Program-made: the position numbers and the translations under genes
Notes under the pieces: model-generated
Databases searched by the model: none
Seen by the model: only the letters and a program-made list of their open reading frames with translations
What the model was told of the DNA's origin: nothing
Assembly (NCBI GenBank): GCA_034211175.1
Contig: JAXHUH010000077.1
Coordinates: 1 to 46,244, forward strand
DNA: 46,244 bases
Reading direction: 5' to 3'
From: JAXHUH01 sp034211175
GTDB taxonomy: Bacteria; Actinomycetota; Acidimicrobiia; Acidimicrobiales; CAIXPF01
Part shown: positions 16,092 to 23,858 of the stretch, one piece after another
Position numbering within the stretch: the first letter of the stretch is position 1
Layout of the letters: every line of letters begins with the position of its first letter

Positions 16092-17207
16092 ATGGCTGCG
16101 ATCACGCGGGACGCAATCCGGACCCTGGCTGCTGCCACAGATCACGGCGGTCCCGTCGTGAGCTGTTATCTGGATGTGGACGGTCGACGACTTCCCACCC
16201 GGGCCGACGTCGAACGGGAGCTCGAGGCCCTGCTCCGACCCGTCCGCAACCGACCCGAGCTCGATCCACGGGCTCACGCCGACCTCGACCGGATCGCCGG
16301 CGTGGTCCGCAACGGGCTCGATCGCTCCCACGCTCGCGGCCTCGCCGTGTTCTCGTCCGCCTCCGCCGGGTTGTGGGAGGTGCTCGAGCTGCCGATGCCG
16401 GTGCGCAACCAGCTCGTCGTCGGCCAGCACCCGGCCGTCACCCAGCTCGAGTCGATGGCGCGGGACTTCGAGCGCATGGGGGTGCTCCTCGTCGATCGCC
16501 AGCGGGCGCGCATGTTCGTGTTCGAGTGGGGCGAGCTGGTCGACCACAGCGAGCGCTTCGACGAGCTGCCCCGCGACTTCGACGATCGCGGCGAGCGCGA
16601 GCGCGGCGACGTCGACGACCACGTCGCGGCCATGCAGTCGCGCCACCTGCGCCACGCCGCGGCGGTTGCGTGGGACGTCTACCAGCGCGACGGGTTCGAG
16701 CGTCTCGCCCTGGCGGTGCCCGACGAGCTGATGGGCGAGGTCGAGGGCGCGCTCCACCCGTACCTGCGGGAGCGGTCGTGTGGCCGCCTGCACCTGCCGG
16801 TGTCGTCGTCGGTCGACGAGGTCCGCTCGGCCGCCCGCGAGCTCTACATCCAGAACCGGCGGGCCCGCCTCGCCGAGCTGGTCGACCGGCTGCGGGCCGA
16901 GGCGCACTCCGGTCGCCGGGGTGCGGTCGGCCTGCCCGACGTGCTCGCCGCGGTGTCCGACGGCCGGGTCGACAACCTGCTGGTGTCGGCCGGGTTCGCG
17001 GAGGAGGGCTGGCGGTGCCAGGCCTGTGACGTGCTCGCGCTCGTCGGCCGTGCCTGCCCGCGCTGCGGCGAGGAGATGCGCCGCGTCGACGACGTGGTCG
17101 CCGAGTCGATCTCGCTGGCCATGAGCCACGGCTCCCAGGTCGAGGTCTGCTGGGGCGACGCCGACCTCGACGTCCTGGGCCGGATCGGCGCACTCCTGCG
17201 GTACTGA
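16092..17207 (+). CDS. baeRF (bacterial eRF1-like) protein with zinc ribbon
   Basis: This is a 371-residue protein of the bacterial archaeo-eukaryotic release factor family, related to the eRF1/Vms1 fold and thought to act on ribosome-bound peptidyl-tRNA. The N-terminal block PVVSCYLDVDGR is at 21-32. The middle domain has GVLLVDRQRARMFVFEWGEL and the RHLRHAAAVAWDVYQRDGFERLALA helix-strand. The C-terminal domain has GRVDNLLVSAG and a zinc ribbon (C309, C312, C322, C325) inserted in eRF1 domain 3. No GGQ tripeptide is present. The ATG at 16092 follows GGGAGGTG by 4-5 nt. Its cellular role is not established; ribosome rescue or hibernation is a family-level hypothesis. Confidence 0.82.
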   Translation: MAAITRDAIRTLAAATDHGGPVVSCYLDVDGRRLPTRADVERELEALLRPVRNRPELDPRAHADLDRIAGVVRNGLDRSHARGLAVFSSASAGLWEVLELPMPVRNQLVVGQHPAVTQLESMARDFERMGVLLVDRQRARMFVFEWGELVDHSERFDELPRDFDDRGERERGDVDDHVAAMQSRHLRHAAAVAWDVYQRDGFERLALAVPDELMGEVEGALHPYLRERSCGRLHLPVSSSVDEVRSAARELYIQNRRARLAELVDRLRAEAHSGRRGAVGLPDVLAAVSDGRVDNLLVSAGFAEEGWRCQACDVLALVGRACPRCGEEMRRVDDVVAESISLAMSHGSQVEVCWGDADLDVLGRIGALLRY

Positions 17208-17265
17208 GGGACCGCCGATCCACCACGATCCGAACCCCGTGACCGGCGTTGTCGCCGCGCAGCGG

Positions 17266-17271
17266 TAGCGT
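17266..17271 (+). promoter_or_regulatory. -10 box TAGCGT, leaderless start of the glucokinase gene
   Basis: TAGCGT lies 8 nt before the GTG at 17280. There is no good -35 at 16-18 bp spacing. Confidence 0.5.
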
Positions 17272-17279
17272 CCGGAGCT

Positions 17280-18290
17280 GTGGTTGTGACGAGCACGGGA
17301 ACGCAGCGGGCGATCGGCATCGATGTCGGAGGCACGAAGATCGCGGGAATCGCGATCGATCCGGCCGATCCGCTCGATCCGATCGCCCAGGCCCGGGTGC
17401 CGACGCCCTCGGGCGCGGGCCCGGTGGCCGAGGCCATCGTCGGCGTCATTCGGGACCTCTCGGCGGCGGCCGGCCCGCCGGCGGGCATCGGCGTCGGCGT
17501 ACCGGGCCTCGTCGACCGCGACGGGGTGTTCCGCTACGGGCCGAACCTGGCCGGCGTCGGCGGGCTCGACATCCGCAGCGAGCTGACGTCCGCGTTCGGT
17601 GTCCCGATCGACGTCGAGAACGACGCCACCGCCGCCGCGTGGGGCGAGTTCGCCGTCGGCGCCGCCTCCGACGTCGACGACATGCTGCTGCTGACCCTGG
17701 GCACCGGGATCGGCGCCGGTGTGGTCACCGGCGGCCAACTGCTGCGCGGCGCCAACGGCTTCGCCGGCGAGGCCGGCCACATGGTGCTCGACCCGTCCGG
17801 CCCGGCGTGCACCTGCGGCCGCCGCGGCTGCTTCGAGGTCTACGCCTCGGGACGCGGCCTCGGCTACCTCGCCCGGCGCGCCGCGTTCGAGGGCCGGGCC
17901 GACCGGCTGCTCCAGCTCGTCGACGGCAGCCTCGGCGCCATCACCGGCGAGCACGTGACGATCGCGCTCACCGAGGGCGACACCGGGGCCATGCAGATCA
18001 TGGCCGAGTTCGCGACGTGGCTTGCGCTCGGCGTCTCGAACTGCGTCAACCTGCTCGACCCCGACGTGGTCGTGCTCGGCGGCGGTGTCGTCGGCATGGG
18101 CGACCAGCTCCTCGAGCCGGCACGGCGGGCGTACCGGGAGATGCCGATGGGCGCCGGGCACCGTCCCGAGGTCGAGCTGCGCAGCGCCACGCTCGGCCCC
18201 GAGGCCGGCGCGATCGGTGCCGCGCTGCTCGGCTGGGCGGCCGGTTCACCCGCGCCAACCGACCCCGTCGCCGGACCACACGCTGGGTAG
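17280..18290 (+). CDS. glkA: ROK-family glucokinase
   Basis: This is a 336-residue sugar kinase of the ROK family, probably ATP:glucose 6-phosphotransferase. The phosphate-binding IGIDVGGTK is at 12-20 and the catalytic Asp at 115 in VENDATAAAWGE. GTGIGAG is at 141-147. The zinc-binding set is complete: H167 (GEAGH) and CTCGRRGC (C177, C179, C184). ECxxYASG-type residues follow (FEVYASG). Actinobacterial GlkA has this layout, and glkA lies near pimB'- and SRPBCC-type genes in Streptomyces (memory). The GTG at 17280 follows a TAGCGT box by 8 nt and has no spaced ribosome binding site, so it is probably leaderless. The stop codon forms part of the next gene's -10 box. Confidence 0.92.
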   Translation: MVVTSTGTQRAIGIDVGGTKIAGIAIDPADPLDPIAQARVPTPSGAGPVAEAIVGVIRDLSAAAGPPAGIGVGVPGLVDRDGVFRYGPNLAGVGGLDIRSELTSAFGVPIDVENDATAAAWGEFAVGAASDVDDMLLLTLGTGIGAGVVTGGQLLRGANGFAGEAGHMVLDPSGPACTCGRRGCFEVYASGRGLGYLARRAAFEGRADRLLQLVDGSLGAITGEHVTIALTEGDTGAMQIMAEFATWLALGVSNCVNLLDPDVVVLGGGVVGMGDQLLEPARRAYREMPMGAGHRPEVELRSATLGPEAGAIGAALLGWAAGSPAPTDPVAGPHAG

Positions 18291-18293
18291 TGT
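18288..18293 (+). promoter_or_regulatory. -10 box TAGTGT embedded in the glucokinase stop codon
   Basis: The TAG stop of the kinase is the first half of TAGTGT, which ends 6 nt before the ATG of the aminotransferase. A transcript starting here would be leaderless. Confidence 0.5.
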
Positions 18294-18299
18294 GGAGCA

Positions 18300-19475
18300 A
18301 TGGAGTTCCGCCGGATCAACTCGCTCCCGCCGTACGTCTTCACGATCATCGACGCACTGAAGGTCGAGGCGCGGCGAGCCGGCCGGGACGTCATCGACCT
18401 CGGGTTCGGCAACCCCGATCTCCCCTCGCCCGACGTTGCGGTCGACAAGATCGCCGAGGCGGTGCGCAACCCGCGCAACCACCGGTACTCCTCCAGCCGG
18501 GGGCTGCCCAAGCTGCGCCAGGCCGTCGCCGACATGTACCAGCGGCGCTTCGGGGTCACCCTCGACCCCGACACCGAGGTGATCAACACGATCGGCGCCA
18601 AGGAGGGCTTCTCGCACCTGATGTGGACGGTGCTCCAGCCCGGTGACGCGTGCCTGGTGCCGTCGCCGTCGTACCCCATCCACATCTACGGGCCGCTCTT
18701 CGCCGGCGCCGACATCCGCGAGGTGCCCCTCGGCACCGGCGACGAGTTCTTCGAGGCGCTCAAGGCGAACTGGGAGTACTCGTGGCCCAAGCCGCGGGTC
18801 GCGGTGATGTCGTTCCCGCACAACCCGACGACCACCTGCGTCGACCTCGACTTCTGGCAGAAGGTCGTGGACTTCGCCCATGAGCGCGACGTGCTCATCG
18901 TGCACGACAACGCGTACGCCGACCTCGGCTTCGACGGCTACGAACCGCCGTCGATCCTCCAGGCCGACGGGGCCAAGGAGGTGGCGGTCGAGCTGTACTC
19001 GATGACGAAGTCGTTCTCGATGGCCGGCTGGCGGGTCGCGTTCCTCGCCGGCAACGCCGACGTCGTCGCCGCGCTGGCCAAGCTCAAGTCCTACCTCGAC
19101 TACGGCACCTTCCAGCCCATCCAGATCGCCGCGACCGTGACCATGAACGAGGCGCCCGACCACCCGAAGGTCGTGCGCGACATCTACCAGTCACGGCGCA
19201 ACTGCCTCATCGACGGGCTGAACCGCATCGGCTGGCCGGTCGAGCCACCGAAGGGGACGATGTTCGTCTGGGCGCCGATCCCCGAGCCCTACCGCGACAT
19301 GGGCTCGGTCGAGTTCGCGTCGTACCTGGTCAAGGACGCCGACGTCGCGGTGTCACCCGGCATCGGCTTCGGCCCCGGCGGCAACGGCCACGTCCGCTTC
19401 GCGCTGATCGAGAACGAGCAGCGGACCAACCAGGCGATCCGCAACCTCCGCCGGGCGCTCACCCGCCTGCACTGA
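18300..19475 (+). CDS. alaC: PLP-dependent aminotransferase, AlaC type
   Basis: This is a 391-residue class I/II fold-type I aminotransferase. It has DLGFGNPDLPSP at 33-44, the PLP contact FPHNPTTT near 173-180 and HDNAYADLGFDG. The Schiff-base lysine is in YSMTKSFSMAGWRVAF (about 235-250). This signature and length match AlaC/YfdZ-type glutamate-pyruvate aminotransferases, which make alanine from pyruvate. Related LL-diaminopimelate aminotransferases share much of it, so substrate choice is inferred. It starts 9 nt after the glucokinase stop but has its own TAGTGT box. A stem-loop directly after the stop (19476-19495) probably ends the transcript. Confidence 0.87.
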   Translation: MEFRRINSLPPYVFTIIDALKVEARRAGRDVIDLGFGNPDLPSPDVAVDKIAEAVRNPRNHRYSSSRGLPKLRQAVADMYQRRFGVTLDPDTEVINTIGAKEGFSHLMWTVLQPGDACLVPSPSYPIHIYGPLFAGADIREVPLGTGDEFFEALKANWEYSWPKPRVAVMSFPHNPTTTCVDLDFWQKVVDFAHERDVLIVHDNAYADLGFDGYEPPSILQADGAKEVAVELYSMTKSFSMAGWRVAFLAGNADVVAALAKLKSYLDYGTFQPIQIAATVTMNEAPDHPKVVRDIYQSRRNCLIDGLNRIGWPVEPPKGTMFVWAPIPEPYRDMGSVEFASYLVKDADVAVSPGIGFGPGGNGHVRFALIENEQRTNQAIRNLRRALTRLH

Positions 19476-19495
19476 GCCGGTCGCGGTCGACCGGC
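19476..19495 (+). terminator. Stem-loop directly after the aminotransferase stop
   Basis: GCCGGTC (19476-19482) pairs with GACCGGC (19489-19495) across a 6-nt loop. It lies between the convergent aminotransferase and TetR genes and may serve both. No U-tract. Confidence 0.55.
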
Positions 19496-19548
19496 GTCGA
19501 CCGACCGGCGCCCACCGGTGCGGCGTGTCGCGCCGCGAACCCTGCCGC

Positions 19549-20154
19549 TCAGGTGTCGGCCGGGGCCGCGGGCGCCAGCCCGCCGAGGCAGAACGCCACG
19601 GCCAGCTCGGCGATCTCGTCGGGGTCGGCCGCCTGCTCGGCCCGCAGGTGCATGGTCGTGAGCTGGTCGATCGCCCCGATCACGGCCTGGGCGAGCACGG
19701 TCGGGTCGGCCGAGCGGATCGTGCCCTGCTCGATGCCGTCGCGCAGATGGCCGACGAGGTCGCCGACCGCCACCTCGTTGCCCCGCCGCACCGCACGCGA
19801 GAACCGCTCCTCGGTCGCCGCGAAGCGGATCAGGCCCACCAGGTCGGAGTGCTCCGCCGACCACGCGACGGATGCCCGGATGCCGGCCTCGATGCGCCGC
19901 AGCGGATCGGTCTCGTCGCCGATCGCCGCGCGCTGGCGGCGGCGCAGCTCCCGGTGGGCGTCACGGAGGATCTCCTCGAAGAGCTCCTCCTTGGAATCGA
20001 AGTACCAGTAGAAGACGCCCTTGCCCACGCCGAGGCCGCCGACGATCTCGGCGACCGAGGTGGGGTGGTAGCCGCCCTCGGCGAAGCGCCGACGGGCGTA
20101 GTCGATGAGCTGCTGGCGCCGGTCGATCCCGCGCGGTGTGAGTCGCCGGCTCAT
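19549..20154 (-). CDS. TetR-family transcriptional repressor
   Basis: This is a 201-residue TetR regulator. The N-terminal helix-turn-helix spans about 10-56, with RRRFAEGGYHPTSVAEIV and the recognition helix region GVGKGVFYWYFDSKEELF. The C-terminal ligand domain is all helical, with SDLVGLIRFAATEERF and ADPTVLAQAVIGAIDQL. A 7-2-7 inverted repeat sits on its own -35 (20177-20192), so it is almost certainly autoregulated. The effector is unknown; the domain resembles fatty-acid or small-hydrophobic-ligand sensors only in general terms. Divergent to it is the ACT-domain gene, about 230 bp from the operator, so that gene may or may not be a target. Confidence 0.92.
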   Translation of the reverse strand: MSRRLTPRGIDRRQQLIDYARRRFAEGGYHPTSVAEIVGGLGVGKGVFYWYFDSKEELFEEILRDAHRELRRRQRAAIGDETDPLRRIEAGIRASVAWSAEHSDLVGLIRFAATEERFSRAVRRGNEVAVGDLVGHLRDGIEQGTIRSADPTVLAQAVIGAIDQLTTMHLRAEQAADPDEIAELAVAFCLGGLAPAAPADT

Positions 20155-20163
20155 GCCGGCGCA

Positions 20164-20192
20164 ACCCTAGGAATCCTTGACCGGACGGTCAA
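20164..20192 (-). promoter_or_regulatory. TetR-gene promoter with operator over the -35
   Basis: On the minus strand TTGACC (20192-20187), a 17-bp spacer and TAGGGT (20169-20164) form a good promoter. Its -10 ends 9 nt before the ATG at 20154, which implies a nearly leaderless mRNA. The inverted repeat TTGACCG-GA-CGGTCAA (20177-20192) covers the -35 and spacer, as expected for TetR autorepression. Confidence 0.8.
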
Positions 20193-20231
20193 GATGGCCC
20201 AGGCTGTGTGATGGCCGTCGCATGAACGGTC

Positions 20232-20252
20232 CCCACCCCTGATGAGGGTGGG
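20232..20252. promoter_or_regulatory. Stem-loop in the TetR/ACT divergent region
   Basis: CCCACCC (20232-20238), loop CTGATGA, GGGTGGG (20246-20252): a perfect 7-bp stem. It lies between two divergent promoters, so termination is not expected. It may be an operator or a structured end of upstream transcription. Confidence 0.4.
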
Positions 20253-20405
20253 TGACGGACGCACCATCCCGATGCCGTCGACACGGGCGTGGCGTGACCG
20301 CCGAGCAGGCACCGACGTGCGACGCGGTCCGATGGTCGGTCCGCCCGTCCGCTGCGGGCAACCCAGAAATCGTTCGTTCGAAACAGTCCGTTCATGCCCG
20401 CTCCC

Positions 20406-20411
20406 TACGGT
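20406..20411 (+). promoter_or_regulatory. -10 box TACGGT, leaderless start of the ACT-domain gene
   Basis: TACGGT ends 8 nt before the ATG at 20420. The -35 region is weak. Confidence 0.5.
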
Positions 20412-20419
20412 CGCGTGGC

Positions 20420-21178
20420 ATGACGACCTATGTGGTCAGAGTCTGGTTGCCCGACCGGCCGGGAGCGCTCGGATCCGTCGCGAGCCGCATCGGCGCGGTC
20501 CGGGGGGACCTCATCGGCATCGAGATCCTCGAGCGGGGCGCGGGGCGTGCCATCGACGAGCTCGTCGTGGTCCTGCCCGACGACGAGCTCGGCGATCAGC
20601 CGGAGCGGCTGATCGACATCATGTCCCGCGAGATCGGCCAGGTCGACGGCGTCGACGTCGAGGAGGTCCGCGAGCTCGACTCGGCCGCCGACCCCCGCCT
20701 CGACGCGCTGGAGACCGCGGCCCTGCTCGTCGGGTCCGACAACGCGGACGAGCTCCTCGCCGAGCTGTGCCGCCACGCCAGCCGGTGCATCTCGGCCACG
20801 TGGACCGTGGTCGTCGAGGTCGAGACCGGCAACGTGCGGGCCATGACCGGCGACGCCCCCGACGCGGGCTGGTTGTCGGCGTTCATCGAGGGCAGTCGCG
20901 AGTCGGCCCGGCTGCGTGCCGGTGCCTTCGAGCCCGAGGACGTGATCTGGTCGCCGATGCCCTCGGCCCAGACCGCCCTCGTGATCGGACGGGAGGGCAC
21001 GGCCTTCCGAGCGAAGGAGCGCCGCCAGGCGGCCGCCCTCGCCCGGATCGCCGACAGTCGGTTTCGTTCGATCACCGAGCACTCCGCGCTGAGCGCCCGC
21101 CTCGCCCACCCGAGCCGGTCGCCTCAGTCGTCGGCCCAGTCGCCGGCGCGCTCCACGGCCCGCTTCCACTCCTCGTAG
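20420..21178 (+). CDS. ACT-domain protein
   Basis: This is a 252-residue protein. Residues 1-75 form an ACT domain (YVVRVWLPDRPGALGSVASRIGA, then IDELVVVLPDD), a small-molecule and often amino-acid sensing fold. The remainder (about 85-230) is one globular region that begins LDALETAALLVGSDNADELLAEL, with a GAF-like rhythm but no motif I can name. No enzyme domain is attached, so a regulatory role is likely. A TACGGT box 8 nt before the ATG implies a leaderless mRNA. Its last 55 bp overlap the 3' end of the convergent glycerol kinase gene; the final residues are Ser/Arg-rich and look unconstrained. Confidence 0.78.
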   Translation: MTTYVVRVWLPDRPGALGSVASRIGAVRGDLIGIEILERGAGRAIDELVVVLPDDELGDQPERLIDIMSREIGQVDGVDVEEVRELDSAADPRLDALETAALLVGSDNADELLAELCRHASRCISATWTVVVEVETGNVRAMTGDAPDAGWLSAFIEGSRESARLRAGAFEPEDVIWSPMPSAQTALVIGREGTAFRAKERRQAAALARIADSRFRSITEHSALSARLAHPSRSPQSSAQSPARSTARFHSS

Positions 21179-22608
21179 GCACGGTCCGCCCCCGAGCGAT
21201 CGGTCGCCGGGTCGAAGCGATGGTCCAACGACCACGCCTCGCCGACCTCGTCGAGCGAGCCCCACACGCCCTCGGCGAGGCCGGCGAGGAACGCGGCGCC
21301 CATCGCCGTCGTCTCCCGGTTGTGGGGCCGGGCGACGCTGACGCCGAGCTGGTCCGCCTGGACCTGCAGCAGCAGGTCCATCACCGACGCGCCGCCGTCG
21401 ACGCGCAGCTCGGCGATGTCGTGGCCCGCGGCGGCGGTCATCGCATCGACGACGTCGCGGGTCTGGTACGCCATCGCCTCGACCGTCGCCCGGGCCAGCT
21501 CGGCCCGCCCGGTACCCCGGGTGATGCCGACGATCGTGCCCCGGGCCCGGGCGTCCCACCAGGGGCTGCCCAGGCCGGCGAACGCCGGCACGAGGTACAC
21601 GCCGCCGGTGTCGTCGACCGACTCGGCGAGCGGGCCGACCTCGGAGGCCTCGGAGATGATGCCGAGGCCGTCGCGCAGCCACTGGATGGCCGCGCCGGTC
21701 ACGAAGATCGAGCCCTCCAGCGCGTACGCGGTGTGCGCACCGTCGGGGCGGTCGAGCGTCCACGCCACCGTGGTGAGGAGGCCCTCGACCGGCTCGGGGC
21801 ACTCGGCGCCGACGTTCATCAGCACGAACGAGCCGGTGCCGTAGGTGTTCTTCGTCATGCCCGGCTCGACGCACGCCTGTCCGAACAGTGCCGCCTGCTG
21901 GTCACCGGCGATGCCGGCGACCGGTATGCCGGCCCCGAGCGCGGTGGTGTCGGCCGTCGTGGCGACCCGCCCGCTCGACGGTGCGAGCTCGGCCAGGCAG
22001 TGGCGGGGCACTCCGAAGAGGTCGCACAGCTCCGAGGACCAGGCGAGCGCGCCGATGTCGTAGAGCAACGTCCGGCTGGCGTTCGACGGGTCGGTCGCGT
22101 GGGTCGCGCCGCCCGAGAGCTGCCAGATGATCCACGAGTCGACGGTCCCGACCGCCGTGTTCGCGTCGGGTGTGACCCCGCCGGTACCGAAGAGCCACTC
22201 GAGCTTGGTGGCGGTGAAGTAGGGGTCGAGCACGAGCCCGGTCCGGCTGCGGACCAGGTCGAGGTGGCCGTCCGCCGTCAGCTCCTCGCAGCGGGCCGCG
22301 GTGCGTCGGTCCTGCCAGACGATGGCGGGGGCGAGGGGCTTGGACGACGTGCGGTCCCACACGACCGCCGTCTCCCGCTGGTTGGTGATGCCGATGGCCG
22401 CGACCGGCTCGTCGACCGCGGCGCGCAGCTCGGCGAGCACCGCGACCGTCGCGTCCCAGATCTCGAGCGGGTCGTGCTCGACCCACCCCGGACGCGGGAA
22501 GTGCTGGGGGAACTCCCGGTAGGCCCAGCCCGACGGCCGGCCCGACTCGTCGACGGCGACCGCCCGCACGCCGGTGGTTCCCGCATCGATGGCGACGACG
22601 ACACCCAT
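21124..22608 (-). CDS. glpK: Glycerol kinase
   Basis: GlpK phosphorylates glycerol to sn-glycerol 3-phosphate, which GlpD (4406-6118) then oxidises. The 494-residue FGGY-family product is of usual length. Signature blocks are IDAGTTGVRA (7-16), GWVEHDP, GITNQRETAVVW, WQDRRTA, DPYFTATKLEWL, DPSNASRTLLYDI, GIAGDQQAALFGQ and KNTYGTGSFVLMN. Family landmarks for glycerol and ATP binding are all present. A TACCTT box at 22617-22622 lies 8 nt before the ATG. The gene is divergent from pfkA, sharing a 190-bp control region, and convergent with the ACT-domain gene. No glycerol facilitator gene is beside it. Confidence 0.95.
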   Translation of the reverse strand: MGVVVAIDAGTTGVRAVAVDESGRPSGWAYREFPQHFPRPGWVEHDPLEIWDATVAVLAELRAAVDEPVAAIGITNQRETAVVWDRTSSKPLAPAIVWQDRRTAARCEELTADGHLDLVRSRTGLVLDPYFTATKLEWLFGTGGVTPDANTAVGTVDSWIIWQLSGGATHATDPSNASRTLLYDIGALAWSSELCDLFGVPRHCLAELAPSSGRVATTADTTALGAGIPVAGIAGDQQAALFGQACVEPGMTKNTYGTGSFVLMNVGAECPEPVEGLLTTVAWTLDRPDGAHTAYALEGSIFVTGAAIQWLRDGLGIISEASEVGPLAESVDDTGGVYLVPAFAGLGSPWWDARARGTIVGITRGTGRAELARATVEAMAYQTRDVVDAMTAAAGHDIAELRVDGGASVMDLLLQVQADQLGVSVARPHNRETTAMGAAFLAGLAEGVWGSLDEVGEAWSLDHRFDPATDRSGADRAYEEWKRAVERAGDWADD

Positions 22609-22616
22609 GCGCGCTC

Positions 22617-22622
22617 AAGGTA
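22617..22622 (-). promoter_or_regulatory. -10 box TACCTT, leaderless start of glpK
   Basis: TACCTT on the minus strand ends 8 nt before the glpK ATG. There is no clear -35. Confidence 0.45.
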
Positions 22623-22745
22623 GTTCGCACACGCGGCCCCGTCCCGAACGCCGCTCGCACCCGTCCGTCCCGACCGCCTCGTGGGCGGATCGCGGTCGGG
22701 GCGAAAGGTCCCCACCCGAACGTGCCGACCCCTCTGGAGGGGGGT

Positions 22746-22788
22746 CTCGTGGCGGTGTCACGAGGCCCCGCTGATCCGCGACTAGCGT
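22746..22788 (+). promoter_or_regulatory. pfkA control region: inverted repeat plus TAGCGT box
   Basis: CTCGTG-N7-CACGAG (22746-22764) lies over the expected -35 position of the TAGCGT box at 22783-22788. The ATG follows that box by 10 nt with GGAG between. The repeat may be a repressor or activator site. An adjacent hairpin ACCCCT/AGGGGGGT lies just upstream (about 22729-22745). Confidence 0.45.
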
Positions 22789-22798
22789 TGGAGAACTG

Positions 22799-23827
22799 AT
22801 GAAGGTGGCCATCCTCACCGGCGGCGGCGACTGCCCCGGCCTCAACGCAGTGATCCGAGCCGCGGTCCGGAAGGGGGAGCGGGTCTTCGGCGACGAGCTG
22901 ATCGGCTCGCTCGACGGCTGGCGCGGCCTGATCGACGGCGACGTGATCCCGCTCGACATCGAGCGCCTGCGCGGCACCCTCCCGCGGGGCGGCACCGTCC
23001 TCGGCACGTCCCGGGTCCAGCCGTACATGTTCGACGACGGCGTCGCCAAGGTGCGGGCCAACGTCGAGCGGCTCGGGCTCGACGCCATCATCGCCATCGG
23101 CGGCGAGGGCACGCTCGGCTGCGCCCGCGACCTGGCCGCCGAGGGCCTGCCGGTCGTCGGGGTCCCGAAGACGATCGACAACGACATCGGCGGCACCGAG
23201 CTGACCTTCGGGTTCGACACGGCCGTCCAGATCGCCACCGACGCCATCGACCGGCTCCACACCACGGCCGAGTCCCACAACCGGGTCATCGTGGTCGAGG
23301 TCATGGGCCGCCACGTCGGCCACATCGCCACCTGGGCCGGCATGGCCGGCGGCGCCACCATGACGCTGGTGCCCGAGCACGCCTTCGACATCGGCGCGGT
23401 GTGCGAGTCGCTCACCCGGCGCCACGAGCGGGGCCGCTACGCCTCGATCGTGGTCGTCGCCGAGGGCGCCAAGCCGATCGAGGGCACGCTCGATGTCGGC
23501 ATCGACGAGGTCGACGAGTACGGCCACATCCGCCTCGGCGGCATCTCGCAGATCATCGCCACCGAGATCGAGAAGCGGACGGGCTACGAAACCCGGGTGA
23601 CGATCCTCGGCCACGTCCAGCGGGGTGGTTCACCGACCGCGTTCGACCGGGTGCTGTCGACCCGCTTCGGCGTGGCCGCGATCGACGCGGTCCACGAGGA
23701 GCTGTGGGGCCAGATGGTGGCGCTGCGCAGCAACCAGATCGTGCGGGTGCCCCTCGCCGACGCCCTCGGCCACCTCAAGGTGATCGACGCCGAGCTCTGG
23801 GACGTCGCCGAGCAGTTCTTCGCCTGA
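22799..23827 (+). CDS. pfkA: 6-phosphofructokinase, ATP-type active site
   Basis: This is a 342-residue phosphofructokinase resembling Streptomyces PfkA. KVAILTGGGDCPGLNAVIR is at 2-20, GGEGTLG at 101-107 and VPKTIDNDI at 122-130. In the mixed-substrate group of actinobacterial enzymes, Gly in GGEGT marks ATP dependence, while Asp there marks pyrophosphate enzymes. I infer ATP as donor. Other landmarks are VEVMGRHVGHIATW and LGHVQRGGSPTAFDR for fructose 6-phosphate binding. The start has a TAGCGT box 10 nt upstream and GGAG between. A perfect hairpin 2 nt after the stop separates it from the convergent lpqB-like gene. It complements the PPi-type enzyme at 652-1821. Confidence 0.95.
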   Translation: MKVAILTGGGDCPGLNAVIRAAVRKGERVFGDELIGSLDGWRGLIDGDVIPLDIERLRGTLPRGGTVLGTSRVQPYMFDDGVAKVRANVERLGLDAIIAIGGEGTLGCARDLAAEGLPVVGVPKTIDNDIGGTELTFGFDTAVQIATDAIDRLHTTAESHNRVIVVEVMGRHVGHIATWAGMAGGATMTLVPEHAFDIGAVCESLTRRHERGRYASIVVVAEGAKPIEGTLDVGIDEVDEYGHIRLGGISQIIATEIEKRTGYETRVTILGHVQRGGSPTAFDRVLSTRFGVAAIDAVHEELWGQMVALRSNQIVRVPLADALGHLKVIDAELWDVAEQFFA

Positions 23828-23829
23828 CC

Positions 23830-23845
23830 CCGGCCGCTCGGCCGG
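23830..23845. terminator. Bidirectional stem-loop between pfkA and the lpqB-like gene
   Basis: CCGGCC (23830-23835), loop GCTC, GGCCGG (23840-23845). It lies in the 31-bp gap between two convergent stop codons, which fits a shared terminator. Confidence 0.7.
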
Positions 23846-23858
23846 TGGTGCGCTGTGC

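Noticed and set aside
20371..20396. Possible SOS-like site (TTCGTTCGAAACAGTCCGTTC) before the ACT-domain gene
   Set aside because: The half-sites CGAAA and CGTTC do not fit CGAAC-N4-GTTCG in spacing or sequence.
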